64,000 nt of DNA from Anaerovibrio lipolyticus (lineage in GTDB: Bacteria; Bacillota; Negativicutes; Selenomonadales; Selenomonadaceae). Each line of letters starts with the position of its first letter. Position 1 is the first letter of the stretch. Location: NCBI RefSeq assembly GCF_021531495.1, contig NZ_JADYTY010000001.1:274837-338836 (forward strand). The letters are read 5' to 3'. This document shows, piece after piece, positions 54,290 to 63,808 of the stretch. A program made the translations under genes and the position numbers. The notes beneath the pieces are model-generated. The model was not told the DNA's origin, made no database searches, and saw only the letters and a program-made list of their open reading frames with translations.

Positions 54290-57200
54290 TTAGATAATTT
54301 CCTGGGAATTTTTTCTAATATCAGATACCTTTCCCATAATTCTTTGCACCACTAACATATTATCCCTAAACAAATTGCCTATACCTCCAGCAAATTCTGT
54401 AAAAGGCTGTTGACTAAAAGTGGATTTTACATCTACTATATTGCCATTTTTCACAATATAGCTAATAATCATTTTAACAAAATCAATCTGCCTGCTGTTC
54501 AAGCTGCTATCCGTAATAAATTCACTAAAGGCCTCATTTACAGCCTGCTGATCCATACCCAGCAGCTCTCTCACCAGCATCCCTACCGGCTTCTCCCCAT
54601 AGGTCTTAACATAATCCTCCTTGGAACCCAAATCCTGCCACAAAATTTTCTCCAGCACTGCCAAATCAGTGGTAGTCATCTGCTTATTATTCCGCAGCTT
54701 ATACACCGCCAAGGTATCCTCGTGTTCATGGAGATAGCTCTTTACTCTTTCCCTATAGGGCTTCAGTCCAAAACCGCCACCCAAAGGCTCTCCTACACTA
54801 ATATTCACCAGCTCATCATCAAAATGAGTATAATAAATAGACTGAATCTCACTATCCAAGAACTGCATTAACTCCCGTAGTGCCTCTCTGGCTTGATCAA
54901 AAGCAAAAATATCTGCCTCAGCCCAATACCCATCCTGAATTATCCTATCAATAAGCTGTCGCTGAGCTGCAACCTGTGGAATTGTATATTTTCCTGCCAG
55001 CTTTTGGCAACTGGTAGTTACCATAACAGCAAACCTATTGATATTAGTCTGATTCAAAGTGCCTAATATAATACTGTACATAGTATAATCAAAACGCCTT
55101 GCCAGCTCATCCTTGTCTGTCACAGGAACAATGGGAGCAATATTTTGTTTTATATCAGCAATTTTACTGGTGTCCAAATCCTGCCAGTTTTCTATCTGCC
55201 GATAAATATCCACATATTTTCTACGCAGTTTAACACGGAAGCTATCATCGTTCAGACAAATTACCTCGTGACACAGCATTTCTACCAAATTCTGCCGGAA
55301 ATCAACATACTCCTTTTGCTGATTATATTCTCCAGCCTGCAAACATCTGCAAATCTCCACCTGGGTGTTAAAAATTCTTTCTGTCAAGCCGACCTGTTTA
55401 CCATTATCCTGACCATTGGTATTAACACGGAAATAGTCAAAATTCCCACAAAAATCCAGAATCAGGAACTTATCTTTATCCTGCCCTTTCCCCAACAGAT
55501 TCTTGCACAACCGAGTCCCCCGGCCAATCATCTGCCAGAATTTGGCATAGCTCTTTACCTTTTTATAAAATACCAGATTAAGGATTTCTGGCACATCAAT
55601 ACCTGTATCCAACATATCCACAGATACAGCAATTTGCGGATATTTATCCCTTGTACCAAAATCATCCAATAGCACATCAGCATATTTGATACTGTAATCA
55701 ATCTGCTTGATAAATTCCCCCCATATTCAGGAAACAGCTTATTAAACCGTTCCACTATAGCTTTGGCATGGAGGCTGCTGCGGGCAAAGATGATGGTTTT
55801 GCCAAGAACATCTCCTCCTGACACCTTTAGTCCCTTATCCATCAATTCCTTTAGCATATTGTCAATGGTATCCTGATTAAAGAGCCATTTATTAACCGCC
55901 GTATTAGGCACCTTTTTAGTAACACTTATCGTAGGATCTTCAGCAAAGGTGTCCTCAAAATGCTTTTTATCCTCCTCTGACAGCTCATCATAATGAACAC
56001 CATTTTCCATAATGGCATCCTTATATTCCAAGGTTGTATAATTTACCAAATAACCTTCCTCTACCGCCTGCTCCAATTCATAGGCAAAGGTAGGATTGCC
56101 CTTTTCCAAATCAAATACGCCATAGGTATCCTTGTCAATCTCGCTTTTTGGAGTAGCCGTAAGCCCCAACAGCATACCATCAAAATATTGAAAAATATCC
56201 TGATATTTGTTGTAAACAGAGCGATGAGCCTCATCCAATATAATCAGGTCAAAATGCCCTGGCGTAAACAACCGTCTACCATCCTTTAGCCGATTGCTAT
56301 CTATGGCATTCATAATGGTAGGATAGGTAGAAAAAATCATTCTACACTGCTGAGGATCCTCCTTGTTTTCTGTCAAATTACAGCAGGTAAGATTTGGCAG
56401 CAAATCCACATAGTTTCTCATGGCCTGCCTTACTAATGCTGTTCTATCTGCCAAAAACAAAATGTTCTTCACATAATTATGCTTTAGCAATACATCCACC
56501 AAGCTAATGCTGACGCGAGTTTTCCCTGTACCGGTAGCCTGTACAATCAACAGCTTGCGATGATGGTTTTCTATTTCTTCACAAGCAGTAATAACCGCTT
56601 CTTTCTGGTAAGGACGATTGGTAATATTTCCATCAATTTCAATATGGTATAGAGGCTTTCTAGTTCTCCGGCGTTCCATTTCTAGCTGCAGTTCATCCTG
56701 AGTCAAAAAACCAGAAATCTGCCGTCTTGCTTCCTGTCGAAAATCATTTGTATAAAAAATCTCAAAACCATTGGTGGTAAAAATCAAAGGTCTACGACCA
56801 TACTGCTTCCCTAGGCAATCTGCATAAAGCTTGGCCTGATAACTACCTGCCATAGCATCTACAGATGTTTTCTTGGCCTCCACCACCGCCAAAGGCATCT
56901 GGTCTTGACCATAAAGCACATAATCCACATAGCCATTGCCGCTATTATTAGGCATTCCTGCCACCGGCACCTCGGTATAGCAATTAGGAAGCTTTACCTG
57001 AGCACCAGCAATCCGCCAGCCAGCCTCCATCAAGGCCAAATCTATATAGCGATTTCTGGTTTCTGCCTCGCTGATTTCGTCCACCTGAAAAACCCTCTGC
57101 TGGATATTGACTTGCTTTAACTCCTGCAGCTGATTCATTAAGGCCTCATTTAATTTTTTTAGTTCCTCCAGAGATTGAGACTTCTTGTCCAAAGCATCGG

Positions 57201-57669
57201 CCATTTTTTGTAACTGTTGTTTATTTTGACTTTCCGAAGCTGGCTTAGGCAAAATATTTACATCAAATTCTACCTGCTGATAATCCTCAGAATAGGAATA
57301 ATCAATCCAATCACAAAAGCTATGGAGATTACGGAGAGACAAAATGGCATCCTCTGCCTGTACCGGACTACCTGAATGTACCGCCACATTTCCCAGTCGC
57401 ACAATAAATTTGATAAGGTGGAATAAATTCAGTCCTATCATATCCTTGAAGCAATAATTGTGTATTAAGGCTGATAGATTATCCTTGTAGGGAATAGTCA
57501 GGCTTGGCTCCACAGAATAAATAAATTTAACTCCCAGCTCCAAGGCCTTGCGAGCGTGAATAGCCACGCTGGCAGGCGAAATAGCCAGTGCCTTTTCTGC
57601 CTCCACGGCTGCCTGAGCAAATTCCGAATATCCCTTTTTATCCAACAAATAGGCAAAATTAGATGCCAT
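54290..57669 (-). pseudogene. hsdR: Type I restriction endonuclease HsdR, frameshifted at a C6 tract
   Basis: Two overlapping frames together make one ~1,130-residue HsdR. The 5' part (57669 to about 55720) has a DUF4145-like N-terminus, the PD-(D/E)xK nuclease (YVDYVLYG...AVVEAKK), Walker A QATGTGKT and DEAH box ILDEAHRS. The 3' part (about 55720 to 54290) has motif V MLDTGIDVPE, motif VI QMIGRGTRLC and the EcoEI-type C-terminus. The break is at six C (55717-55722; six G on the coding strand): adding one G restores YGGEFIKQIDYS and the whole frame. As it stands the motor is split and inactive. It may be a true mutation, a phase-off state, slippage-rescued, or a sequencing error. Start ATG 57669 follows GGAG. 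Confidence 0.88.
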
Positions 57670-57702
57670 CTGTACCACTCCATCTCTCCAGCCTATTCCC
57701 CG

Positions 57703-58419
57703 TTAGCTATGGGGATTTATTCTCTCAGCGGCTTCCTGCTCAAAGGCTGTTAATAAACCAATGTATTTACTGCAAATTTTCTCGTATATATCCTGTGCTG
57801 TACTTTCATTATAGGTGTGGGAGGAAAGATTGCGTTGCTCCTGCATTTGCAGCCAATCCTCAGCACTGTCAATCATGGCTTGCTTCCACCCCTCACGAAT
57901 AGAACTGCGGGGACTACTAGCCTCAATGCCTTCATAATCCAGCATGGCCTTCATCAGCTTCCAAGCTAATTCAAAACAAAATTCAAAGCGCTGAATCGTG
58001 GCATCCAGATAAAGACCATCTGCATCTGCTTGGCTATTGGCAGCTATCCGCAGTCGTTTCATAGCCTTGTGATAGTCCTCCCATTTCATCTGTAGCTGTG
58101 CTATTGTCATGGAATACTTTCCTCCTGCTGTTGCAAAAAGCAATTTTCCCTCATTGTCAATGGCTTTTTGCAAATTTTCATTAACCTGCCGCTCGTAGTC
58201 AATTACATCAAAGGTATAGGGTACATTGCTATCCTCCAAGGCAATTGCTAATTTTCTAATGGCACCTTCTGTGCCCAATACTGCCAAGTCAACATCGGAA
58301 GTTTTCTTGGCATCCCCCCGCGCCCTGGAACCAAAGAGCTTAATCCATTGAATACCATTCTGATATTCCTGAAAAATACGGAAGATTATTTTCCATTGTG
58401 AGGTAGATATACCAAACAT
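57703..58419 (-). CDS. Fused MntA-like nucleotidyltransferase and HEPN (HI0074-type) protein
   Basis: A 238-residue protein with two halves. Residues ~20-95: minimal nucleotidyltransferase with GSRARGDAKKTSDVDL (GSx10DxD, 30-45) and a third aspartate in FDVIDYE. Residues ~104-238: HI0074/NTase-substrate-binding HEPN domain with RNLSSHTYNE, an Rx4H nuclease-type motif. These halves are normally separate antitoxin and toxin proteins (MntA-HepT type). In the linker, the codons for Gly-Gly-Lys form AGGAGG (58121-58126) ten bases before an in-frame ATG at 58110, so the HEPN half could also be made alone. It sits between hsdS2 and hsdR in the RM operon. GGGGTG precedes the first ATG. Confidence 0.82.
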   Translation of the reverse strand: MFGISTSQWKIIFRIFQEYQNGIQWIKLFGSRARGDAKKTSDVDLAVLGTEGAIRKLAIALEDSNVPYTFDVIDYERQVNENLQKAIDNEGKLLFATAGGKYSMTIAQLQMKWEDYHKAMKRLRIAANSQADADGLYLDATIQRFEFCFELAWKLMKAMLDYEGIEASSPRSSIREGWKQAMIDSAEDWLQMQEQRNLSSHTYNESTAQDIYEKICSKYIGLLTAFEQEAAERINPHS

Positions 58420-58432
58420 ATTACCACACCCC

Positions 58433-59533
58433 TTAGGAAAAATACTTCTGCATCAGAGAGGCCTGCAAGGTTTCCAATTCTTTTAGGCTCTTTTCTATAA
58501 CAGATTTTGATTTAGCGATCCGATTAACAAACTCCTCAAACACCTTAACTGTGCCAATATCAGGAACGGGAAGTGATATTTCATTTAACATTTTCCCAGT
58601 TATCTGGTTAATCGTTGAAGTCCCTGTAGATATCTGACTTCTAAAAAATGGCATTTCAAAATATGTTTTTAGATATGAATAATACTCACTTCGTATAATC
58701 ATCATAAAAGCGCCAAAAGTTGTAGGTTCTACAAGCCCTTTTATTAATGCTGTTTTACCTACAAGAGCTGCACTACCATTCCTTGAACACATCAAAATAT
58801 CATTATCCTGAACCAGCAACTTTTCTTTAATATCGCAACTCACATATACATTATCATCAAATGCTAATACACCGTTTTGGATATTACTAGACCGTAACAC
58901 TAGAGTTCCGTTACCATCTTCTACTGTATCAACAGGCTTGTATGTTAGACCATTCCAATAAGAAGATATTTCATTAAGTTTTCTTACAGGAAATTGTTTT
59001 GTGTTTTTATCTGATTCGCCAAACACCTCGATAAATCGGGCTTTGATAAGATCTTCCAGCTTTTTTATTTCTTGACTGCGAATTTTAATAATGTTATCTA
59101 ATATTTCTAATTGATCTGCCATTTCTTCTTGCTTCGATATGGCATACAATTTAATGCCATTTTTCTTTATATCAGGTACTGTAAGTTGTGGTATTGATGT
59201 ACCACTGCATTTAGGTTTTAAATTTCTAAGAACATAATACAAATAACGTGCAGAAATCTTTGATAAATTTGGAACAAGCGTAATCAAGCGAACTACTGGC
59301 AAAAAAGGCTCAGTTCGTATAGCTACAAATCCTATAGTTCCCCTAGCTGCAATGGTGATACTCAGTTCATCTTCTTTAGCTAAATCGGTATATCCATATA
59401 ATCCATTATTTTTTTCTGCATTCGCATATATAGGGACTGAATATTTTTTTGTTTTACTCTCAGAAAATCTATTCTTTGGTACATCTCCACCTGCATATAT
59501 TCTCTTACAAACATCCTCAAGCTTTACCTTCAT
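58433..59533 (-). CDS. hsdS: Type I specificity subunit HsdS2 (complete)
   Basis: A 366-residue specificity subunit with two target recognition domains (about 1-150 and 185-330), each followed by a conserved helical spacer: DLIKARFIEVFGES in the centre and RIAKSKSVIEKSLKELETLQ at the C-terminus. It sets which bipartite DNA site HsdM methylates. Start at ATG 59533 after GGGGAG. It probably has its own promoter upstream (59574-59602). AT-rich compared with core genes, as usual for hsdS. Confidence 0.88.
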   Translation of the reverse strand: MKVKLEDVCKRIYAGGDVPKNRFSESKTKKYSVPIYANAEKNNGLYGYTDLAKEDELSITIAARGTIGFVAIRTEPFLPVVRLITLVPNLSKISARYLYYVLRNLKPKCSGTSIPQLTVPDIKKNGIKLYAISKQEEMADQLEILDNIIKIRSQEIKKLEDLIKARFIEVFGESDKNTKQFPVRKLNEISSYWNGLTYKPVDTVEDGNGTLVLRSSNIQNGVLAFDDNVYVSCDIKEKLLVQDNDILMCSRNGSAALVGKTALIKGLVEPTTFGAFMMIIRSEYYSYLKTYFEMPFFRSQISTGTSTINQITGKMLNEISLPVPDIGTVKVFEEFVNRIAKSKSVIEKSLKELETLQASLMQKYFS

Positions 59534-59573
59534 ATTTTTTCTCCCCACAAATCCGAATTTTTTCTATACTAAA

Positions 59574-59602
59574 ATACTAACCTACATTCTATAATTTAAC
59601 AA
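59574..59602 (-). promoter_or_regulatory. Possible hsdS2 promoter
   Basis: Minus-strand TTGTTA (59597-59602), 17-base spacer, TAGTAT (59574-59579), between the left inverted repeat and hsdS2. It could drive hsdS2 whatever the state of the upstream segment. Consensus match is moderate. Confidence 0.45.
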
Positions 59603-59651
59603 TACCTATATCTATATTTTATGCTTGATAAAGAACATCATATTTTTCGCG

Positions 59652-59859
59652 ATACAGCCTACGGTCATAACGACTTTTGCTCTGTCCGACTTAATGGCCC
59701 TTCCTGATGGCTTAGTCTTACGCAGTAATACCGCTTGTCGCTGAGCCAATTCACAGTGGCCGTAATGATAAAGAGTGCTGTCGGGGCCACTTTTGCTGCG
59801 CAAAAGCAAGAGTCTCCCGATGCAAAAGTGTTATGCCCCTCCGGCTGTTGCCGAATCAT
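59652..59859. repeat. Left copy of ~208-bp inverted repeat (IR-L)
   Basis: Matches the reverse complement of 60992-61200 along its whole length, roughly 80-85% by eye, with exact blocks such as CGGTCATAACGACTTTTGCT and CGCTGAGCCAATTCACA. It contains an internal palindrome CTTTTGC/GCAAAAG and further copies of CTTTTGC. Short frames inside it are not convincing genes. It lies between hsdS1 and hsdS2; hsdS1 stops ten bases before it. Together with 59534-59651 it fills the gene-free gap here. Confidence 0.9.
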
Positions 59860-59869
59860 TCTGCTTTTT

Positions 59870-60916
59870 CTATGCAACCCTATGATTTATCACAATGTTT
59901 TGATACACTTGCAATTTTGATTTAGCGATTTGCCTTACAAAATCTGCAAATTGATTCTGTTCGTCAATAGAAACACAAACAATCGGTATCTCTTGCAAAT
60001 TTTTAACAGATATACCTGGCTGTGCCGCACCTGTCTGATATCTTTTCAAATCAAGATTTAACAGTAATTGATTCAACCAAATACTGTTTATTTCCACCAA
60101 GGGCGTAACTAATAAAGCATGTTCAGTATTCTTAAACTTTCCATTCACATATTGCACATTCCCACTTAATGCCCCTTGCCTACCTATAAGAGAATATTCG
60201 CCCTCTTGGTTATATTCCGCAACATACCCTCTAACCCCATTTCCACCATAACAAGGATATGGATTAGATTCTGATGGTTCATCTAAAATATCAGATGCAG
60301 CTGTAAAGTCACCAGCTTTCAATGTCATCACATTTTTAAGTTCTTTTGTCTCTAGATTCTTTGAATTAATAACAGGATCACCAAACATCTCGACAAATCG
60401 GGCTTTTACTAACTCATCCAATTCCTTTTGCTGTAGCATTCGAGATTGAATGATAAAATATAATTTTTCTAAAATCTCAGAATATCGCATCTGCTTTTCC
60501 TTTGTTAGGTCTGGCACCAATGTTTCTTCTAATACTTTTCGCCCTATTGATTTAAATGTACTTCCCACTCCTTTATTATTTAGTTCCTGATTTTTGCTCT
60601 TCAAAAGCCAAAATATAAATTCTTTTGAAACCTTTGATTTATCTAGTGTAATTGCAGCTAAACCTCGTCCTATGCAACATTTTTCTTTCGCGTAATTCAC
60701 TGCACCAATCGGTGCTCTAACAGAAATGAGGATATCTTCTGGCTTTGCTATTTTTTGTGGAGCTGAGCACCATTTTTTAGCTATGGGATATCGTTCTCCA
60801 AAATCGGCATTTCCTTGAAAAAAAGGAAGTCCATATCCTTCATCGTTATAACTATTGGAATCTGGTGACTGTCCCATATTAATAGCACATATATCTTTCA
60901 ACATAATGTAATTCAT
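59870..60916 (-). CDS. hsdS: Type I specificity subunit HsdS1, 3'-truncated, inside inverted repeats
   Basis: A 348-residue HsdS with two recognition domains unlike those of HsdS2 (first starts LKDICAINMGQSPDS). Central spacer ELVKARFVEMFGDP is conserved. The C-terminal conserved helix breaks off right after RQIAKSK and ends in an unrelated VYQNIVINHRVA, so ~15-20 residues of the distal spacer are missing compared with HsdS2. ATG at 60916 chosen (GAGGA eight bases upstream); the ATG at 60922 is too close. Flanked by IR-L and IR-R. It may be a silent or donor copy, or may work with a weakened C-terminus. Confidence 0.82.
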   Translation of the reverse strand: MNYIMLKDICAINMGQSPDSNSYNDEGYGLPFFQGNADFGERYPIAKKWCSAPQKIAKPEDILISVRAPIGAVNYAKEKCCIGRGLAAITLDKSKVSKEFIFWLLKSKNQELNNKGVGSTFKSIGRKVLEETLVPDLTKEKQMRYSEILEKLYFIIQSRMLQQKELDELVKARFVEMFGDPVINSKNLETKELKNVMTLKAGDFTAASDILDEPSESNPYPCYGGNGVRGYVAEYNQEGEYSLIGRQGALSGNVQYVNGKFKNTEHALLVTPLVEINSIWLNQLLLNLDLKRYQTGAAQPGISVKNLQEIPIVCVSIDEQNQFADFVRQIAKSKLQVYQNIVINHRVA

Positions 60917-60991
60917 ATGCATTTTCCTCGCAAATCCGAATTGACAGATTTGCAAGGTCGTATTTCTGGTCATATATACCGATAAGGCAAT

Positions 60992-61200
60992 ATGATTCGT
61001 CAACAGCCGGAGGGGCATGACACTTTTGCGTTAGGAGGCTTCCCGCTTTTGCGCAGCAAAAGTGGCCCCAGTTGCACTCTCTATCATTACGGCCTATGTG
61101 AATTGGCTCAGCGATAAGCGGTATTAGTGCGTTAGAATACATCATCAGGCAGGGGCATTTAACCGACAAAGCAAAAGTCGTTATGACCGCAGGCTGTATT
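60992..61200. repeat. Right copy of ~209-bp inverted repeat (IR-R)
   Basis: Inverted counterpart of 59652-59859. Its inner end (ATGATTCG) is 76 bases upstream of the hsdS1 start; its outer end is 13 bases from the recombinase stop. Together the repeats bracket a ~1.13-kb segment holding only hsdS1. The gene-free gap 60917-61212 contains nothing else but a small GCAAATC/GATTTGC palindrome at 60930-60953 beside the hsdS1 ribosome site. Confidence 0.9.
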
Positions 61201-61212
61201 AAAAGAACAATT

Positions 61213-62184
61213 CTAAGCCATAAACCTTCTATGGGCAGCCTTAACATTACTTTGATTAACCATAGCATATTGCATCGTAGTATCAATCTGAGAATGTCCC
61301 AATATTTTCTGCACCTGTTCAATAGGCATCCCCTTATCAATAGCTCTGGTAGCCATAGTTCGTCTAAATTTATGAGGATGGATTCTATCCAAATTCAATT
61401 TGCGCCCCATTTGCCGCAACCTTATTTCCACCCCGCTAATTTTTAGCCTATCATATGGCGCATCCAGAGTTACAAACAAAGCATTATTACCATCTTTGCG
61501 AGATTTCAAATATTTTTTTAGATGCACCTTGGCCTTGGCATCAAAATAAACTCTCCTCTCCTTGTCTCCCTTACCATATACCACACACTCCCGACCATCA
61601 AAATCCACATCATCAATATTCAGATTTACCAGCTCTCCTACGCGAATCCCAGTAGCATACAGAAAGTCTATCATAGCCAAATCCCGAAGATTGTCACAAC
61701 CATCCCGCAATTTTTCCATACTCTCGTCAGATATAGTGGTTTTGACAGCCTTTTTCGTGCGTATTTTGTGAATCCGTCGCATAGGACTTTTCAATATATA
61801 GTCCTCTTCCTCCAGCCAATTAAAGAAACTAGATAGATTGCGACGAACATTGTCGATTGTCACATTACTACAGCCATTAATTTTTTGATATTCCATAAGA
61901 TATGTCCGAATATCCTCTGTGGTCATTTTGCGAATAGAAAACTTGGCCATATCCTTTAGCAAATGCTCCACTGTAGCTTGATAATATTTTATAGTTCGAC
62001 CTGAACAGCCCTCAACCCTCTTTGCCTCCAAAAATTTTGTCAAATAATCTTCATTTGACAAATTCTCAATATCAGGCCTGTTGCCGCCCAGCTCCCTAAG
62101 CATTACTTCCTGTAGCTTCTTCATCTGTGTCAAAGAAAGATATTCTGACATTTCATTCAATACGGTAACTATTCTTTTTTGCAT
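61213..62184 (-). CDS. Tyrosine site-specific recombinase (XerC/integrase family)
   Basis: A 323-residue recombinase with N-terminal SAM-like core-binding domain (TKFLEAKRVEGCSGRTIKYY) and catalytic domain. Active-site residues: Arg in ATGIRVGELVNL, Lys in YGKGDKERRV, His-x-x-Arg in HKFRRTMATR, His in LGHSQIDTT, and the nucleophile Tyr in TMQYAMV. It lies between hsdM and hsdS1 in the same direction, as in known hsdS-shuffling loci, so the hsdS genes are its likely substrates. ATG at 62184 (GGGAG upstream, spacing long) is preferred over a TTG at 62220. Confidence 0.9.
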   Translation of the reverse strand: MQKRIVTVLNEMSEYLSLTQMKKLQEVMLRELGGNRPDIENLSNEDYLTKFLEAKRVEGCSGRTIKYYQATVEHLLKDMAKFSIRKMTTEDIRTYLMEYQKINGCSNVTIDNVRRNLSSFFNWLEEEDYILKSPMRRIHKIRTKKAVKTTISDESMEKLRDGCDNLRDLAMIDFLYATGIRVGELVNLNIDDVDFDGRECVVYGKGDKERRVYFDAKAKVHLKKYLKSRKDGNNALFVTLDAPYDRLKISGVEIRLRQMGRKLNLDRIHPHKFRRTMATRAIDKGMPIEQVQKILGHSQIDTTMQYAMVNQSNVKAAHRRFMA

Positions 62185-62248
62185 ACTGATACAAACTCCC
62201 TTTGTACCAGCATCCTCCAACCAACATCAAACTATACCAACAAAGCTT

Positions 62249-63721
62249 TTATTCCTTCAGCATTTTCTGCAGTTCAGCCAATTCCTGCTGAATCTCTGCC
62301 TCCAAAGCATTAATTTTTCCCAAAATCACAGATGTTGGTTCATATTCCACTTTTTCGTAGACAATTTCCTTATATTTATTAATAGACAAATCATAGCCAT
62401 TGTCCCGAATTTCTTCCACAGGAACCATAAAGCTTTGCTCTGTCCGTTGACGATTTTCCTCAGCAGATAGATTTTCATATCGGCTAATAATATCAGGTAT
62501 ATCATTTGCCTCCACAGCCTGTCTTTTATCATCAAGACTAAGGCCATCTGCCTTCATATCATAAAACCATACCTTGTCTGTACCACCAGCACCAGTTTTT
62601 GTAAAGAACAAAATTGCAGTAGATACACCAGCATAAGGCTTGAACACACCGCTTGGCATAGATATTACTGCCTGCAATTTGTTATTGTCCACCAGTTCCT
62701 GCCTAATCTGCTTATGAGCCTTGCTGCTGCCAAACAATACGCCATCTGGTACGATAACTGCTGCCCTGCCGCCTTTCTGCAAAATACGCAAAAACAAAGC
62801 TAGGAAAAGAAGCTCCGTTTTCTTGGTTTTAGTGACCTTTAGCAGGCTAGCAGATACGCTTTCTGCATCTAAGCTCCCCTTAAAAGGAGGATTAGCCAAA
62901 ACCAAGGAATACTTTTCCTCATCTGAATTTTGTTCAGAAAGGCTATCTCTATAACTAATATTTGGGTTTTCTACCCCATGAAGCATCATATTCATGGCAC
63001 CAATACGGAGCATGGTAGTATCCATATCATTGCCATAGAACATCTCATTGTTAAAATGATTCCGCAGCTCAGCATCCAACAGCATGTCCTTATGGTGCTC
63101 CCGTAAATACAACTGAGCCTCACACAGGAATCCGGCAGAACCCATAGCCGGATCTATAATAGTATCACTTGGATTTGGCTTAACCATTTCCACCATCATT
63201 TTGATAATATGCCTTGGCGTACGGAACTGTCCATTTGTACCTGCAGTAGCCACCTTGGAGAGAAGGTACTCATACAAATCTCCCTTGCTATCTCCTCCCT
63301 CGGCAGCTTCCTGAATATTCAACCCATCTATACCATCAATAATTTTGCTAAGCAGTCCCGGCGTAGGAATTTTGAAGATAGCATCCCCCATATACCTGGC
63401 ATAAGCGGAATCCTTATCGCTATGAAGTCCCTTGATAAACGGAAATACCTTTTCCTGAATCAGCTTATATACTATATCAGCATCCCCCAGATTCTTGAAT
63501 CTGCTCCAGCGATATTCCTGTTCATCTTCTGAAAAAATTCTATCTGGCTCAAAGCCCAAAATCATAGCATCAGCTTCACGACGAGTTTCCACCTCATCCA
63601 GTTGCTTGATAAACATAAGATAAGTAAACTGCTCAATAACATCCAATGGATTGGTAATGCCACCAGTCCAAAAGGTTTCCCAAATTTTATCTATTTTGTT
63701 TTTCAACTCACCTGTAATCAT
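62249..63721 (-). CDS. hsdM: Type I DNA methyltransferase HsdM
   Basis: A 490-residue N6-adenine methyltransferase. N-terminal HsdM helical domain (IDKIWETFWTGGITNPLDVIEQ split around residue 10-31), SAM site DPAMGSAGFLCE, catalytic NPPF in VLANPPFKGSL, and C-terminal segment contacting HsdS. GAGGTGA precedes the ATG. Intact, so methylation can continue even though hsdR is broken. First gene of the island operon. Confidence 0.94.
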   Translation of the reverse strand: MITGELKNKIDKIWETFWTGGITNPLDVIEQFTYLMFIKQLDEVETRREADAMILGFEPDRIFSEDEQEYRWSRFKNLGDADIVYKLIQEKVFPFIKGLHSDKDSAYARYMGDAIFKIPTPGLLSKIIDGIDGLNIQEAAEGGDSKGDLYEYLLSKVATAGTNGQFRTPRHIIKMMVEMVKPNPSDTIIDPAMGSAGFLCEAQLYLREHHKDMLLDAELRNHFNNEMFYGNDMDTTMLRIGAMNMMLHGVENPNISYRDSLSEQNSDEEKYSLVLANPPFKGSLDAESVSASLLKVTKTKKTELLFLALFLRILQKGGRAAVIVPDGVLFGSSKAHKQIRQELVDNNKLQAVISMPSGVFKPYAGVSTAILFFTKTGAGGTDKVWFYDMKADGLSLDDKRQAVEANDIPDIISRYENLSAEENRQRTEQSFMVPVEEIRDNGYDLSINKYKEIVYEKVEYEPTSVILGKINALEAEIQQELAELQKMLKE

Positions 63722-63751
63722 TACATCACCTCAAAAATAATCTTAATTATT

Positions 63752-63781
63752 ATTATAGCATGTTGTATTATATACAGCCAA
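63752..63781 (-). promoter_or_regulatory. hsdM promoter
   Basis: Minus-strand TTGGCT (63776-63781), 18 bases, TATAAT (63752-63757), 30 bases before the start codon. Confidence 0.6.
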
Positions 63782-63808
63782 AAAATTTCGTTCTGCCTAC
63801 CACACCTT

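Noticed and set aside
59665..59877. Possible 70-residue protein inside IR-L
   Set aside because: It overlaps the repeat and the hsdS1 end, and the matching frame is not kept in IR-R, so it is better explained as repeat sequence.
60879..61340. 153-codon frame across IR-R and the recombinase 3' end
   Set aside because: Runs out of frame through the start of hsdS1 and the end of the recombinase; no coding signature.
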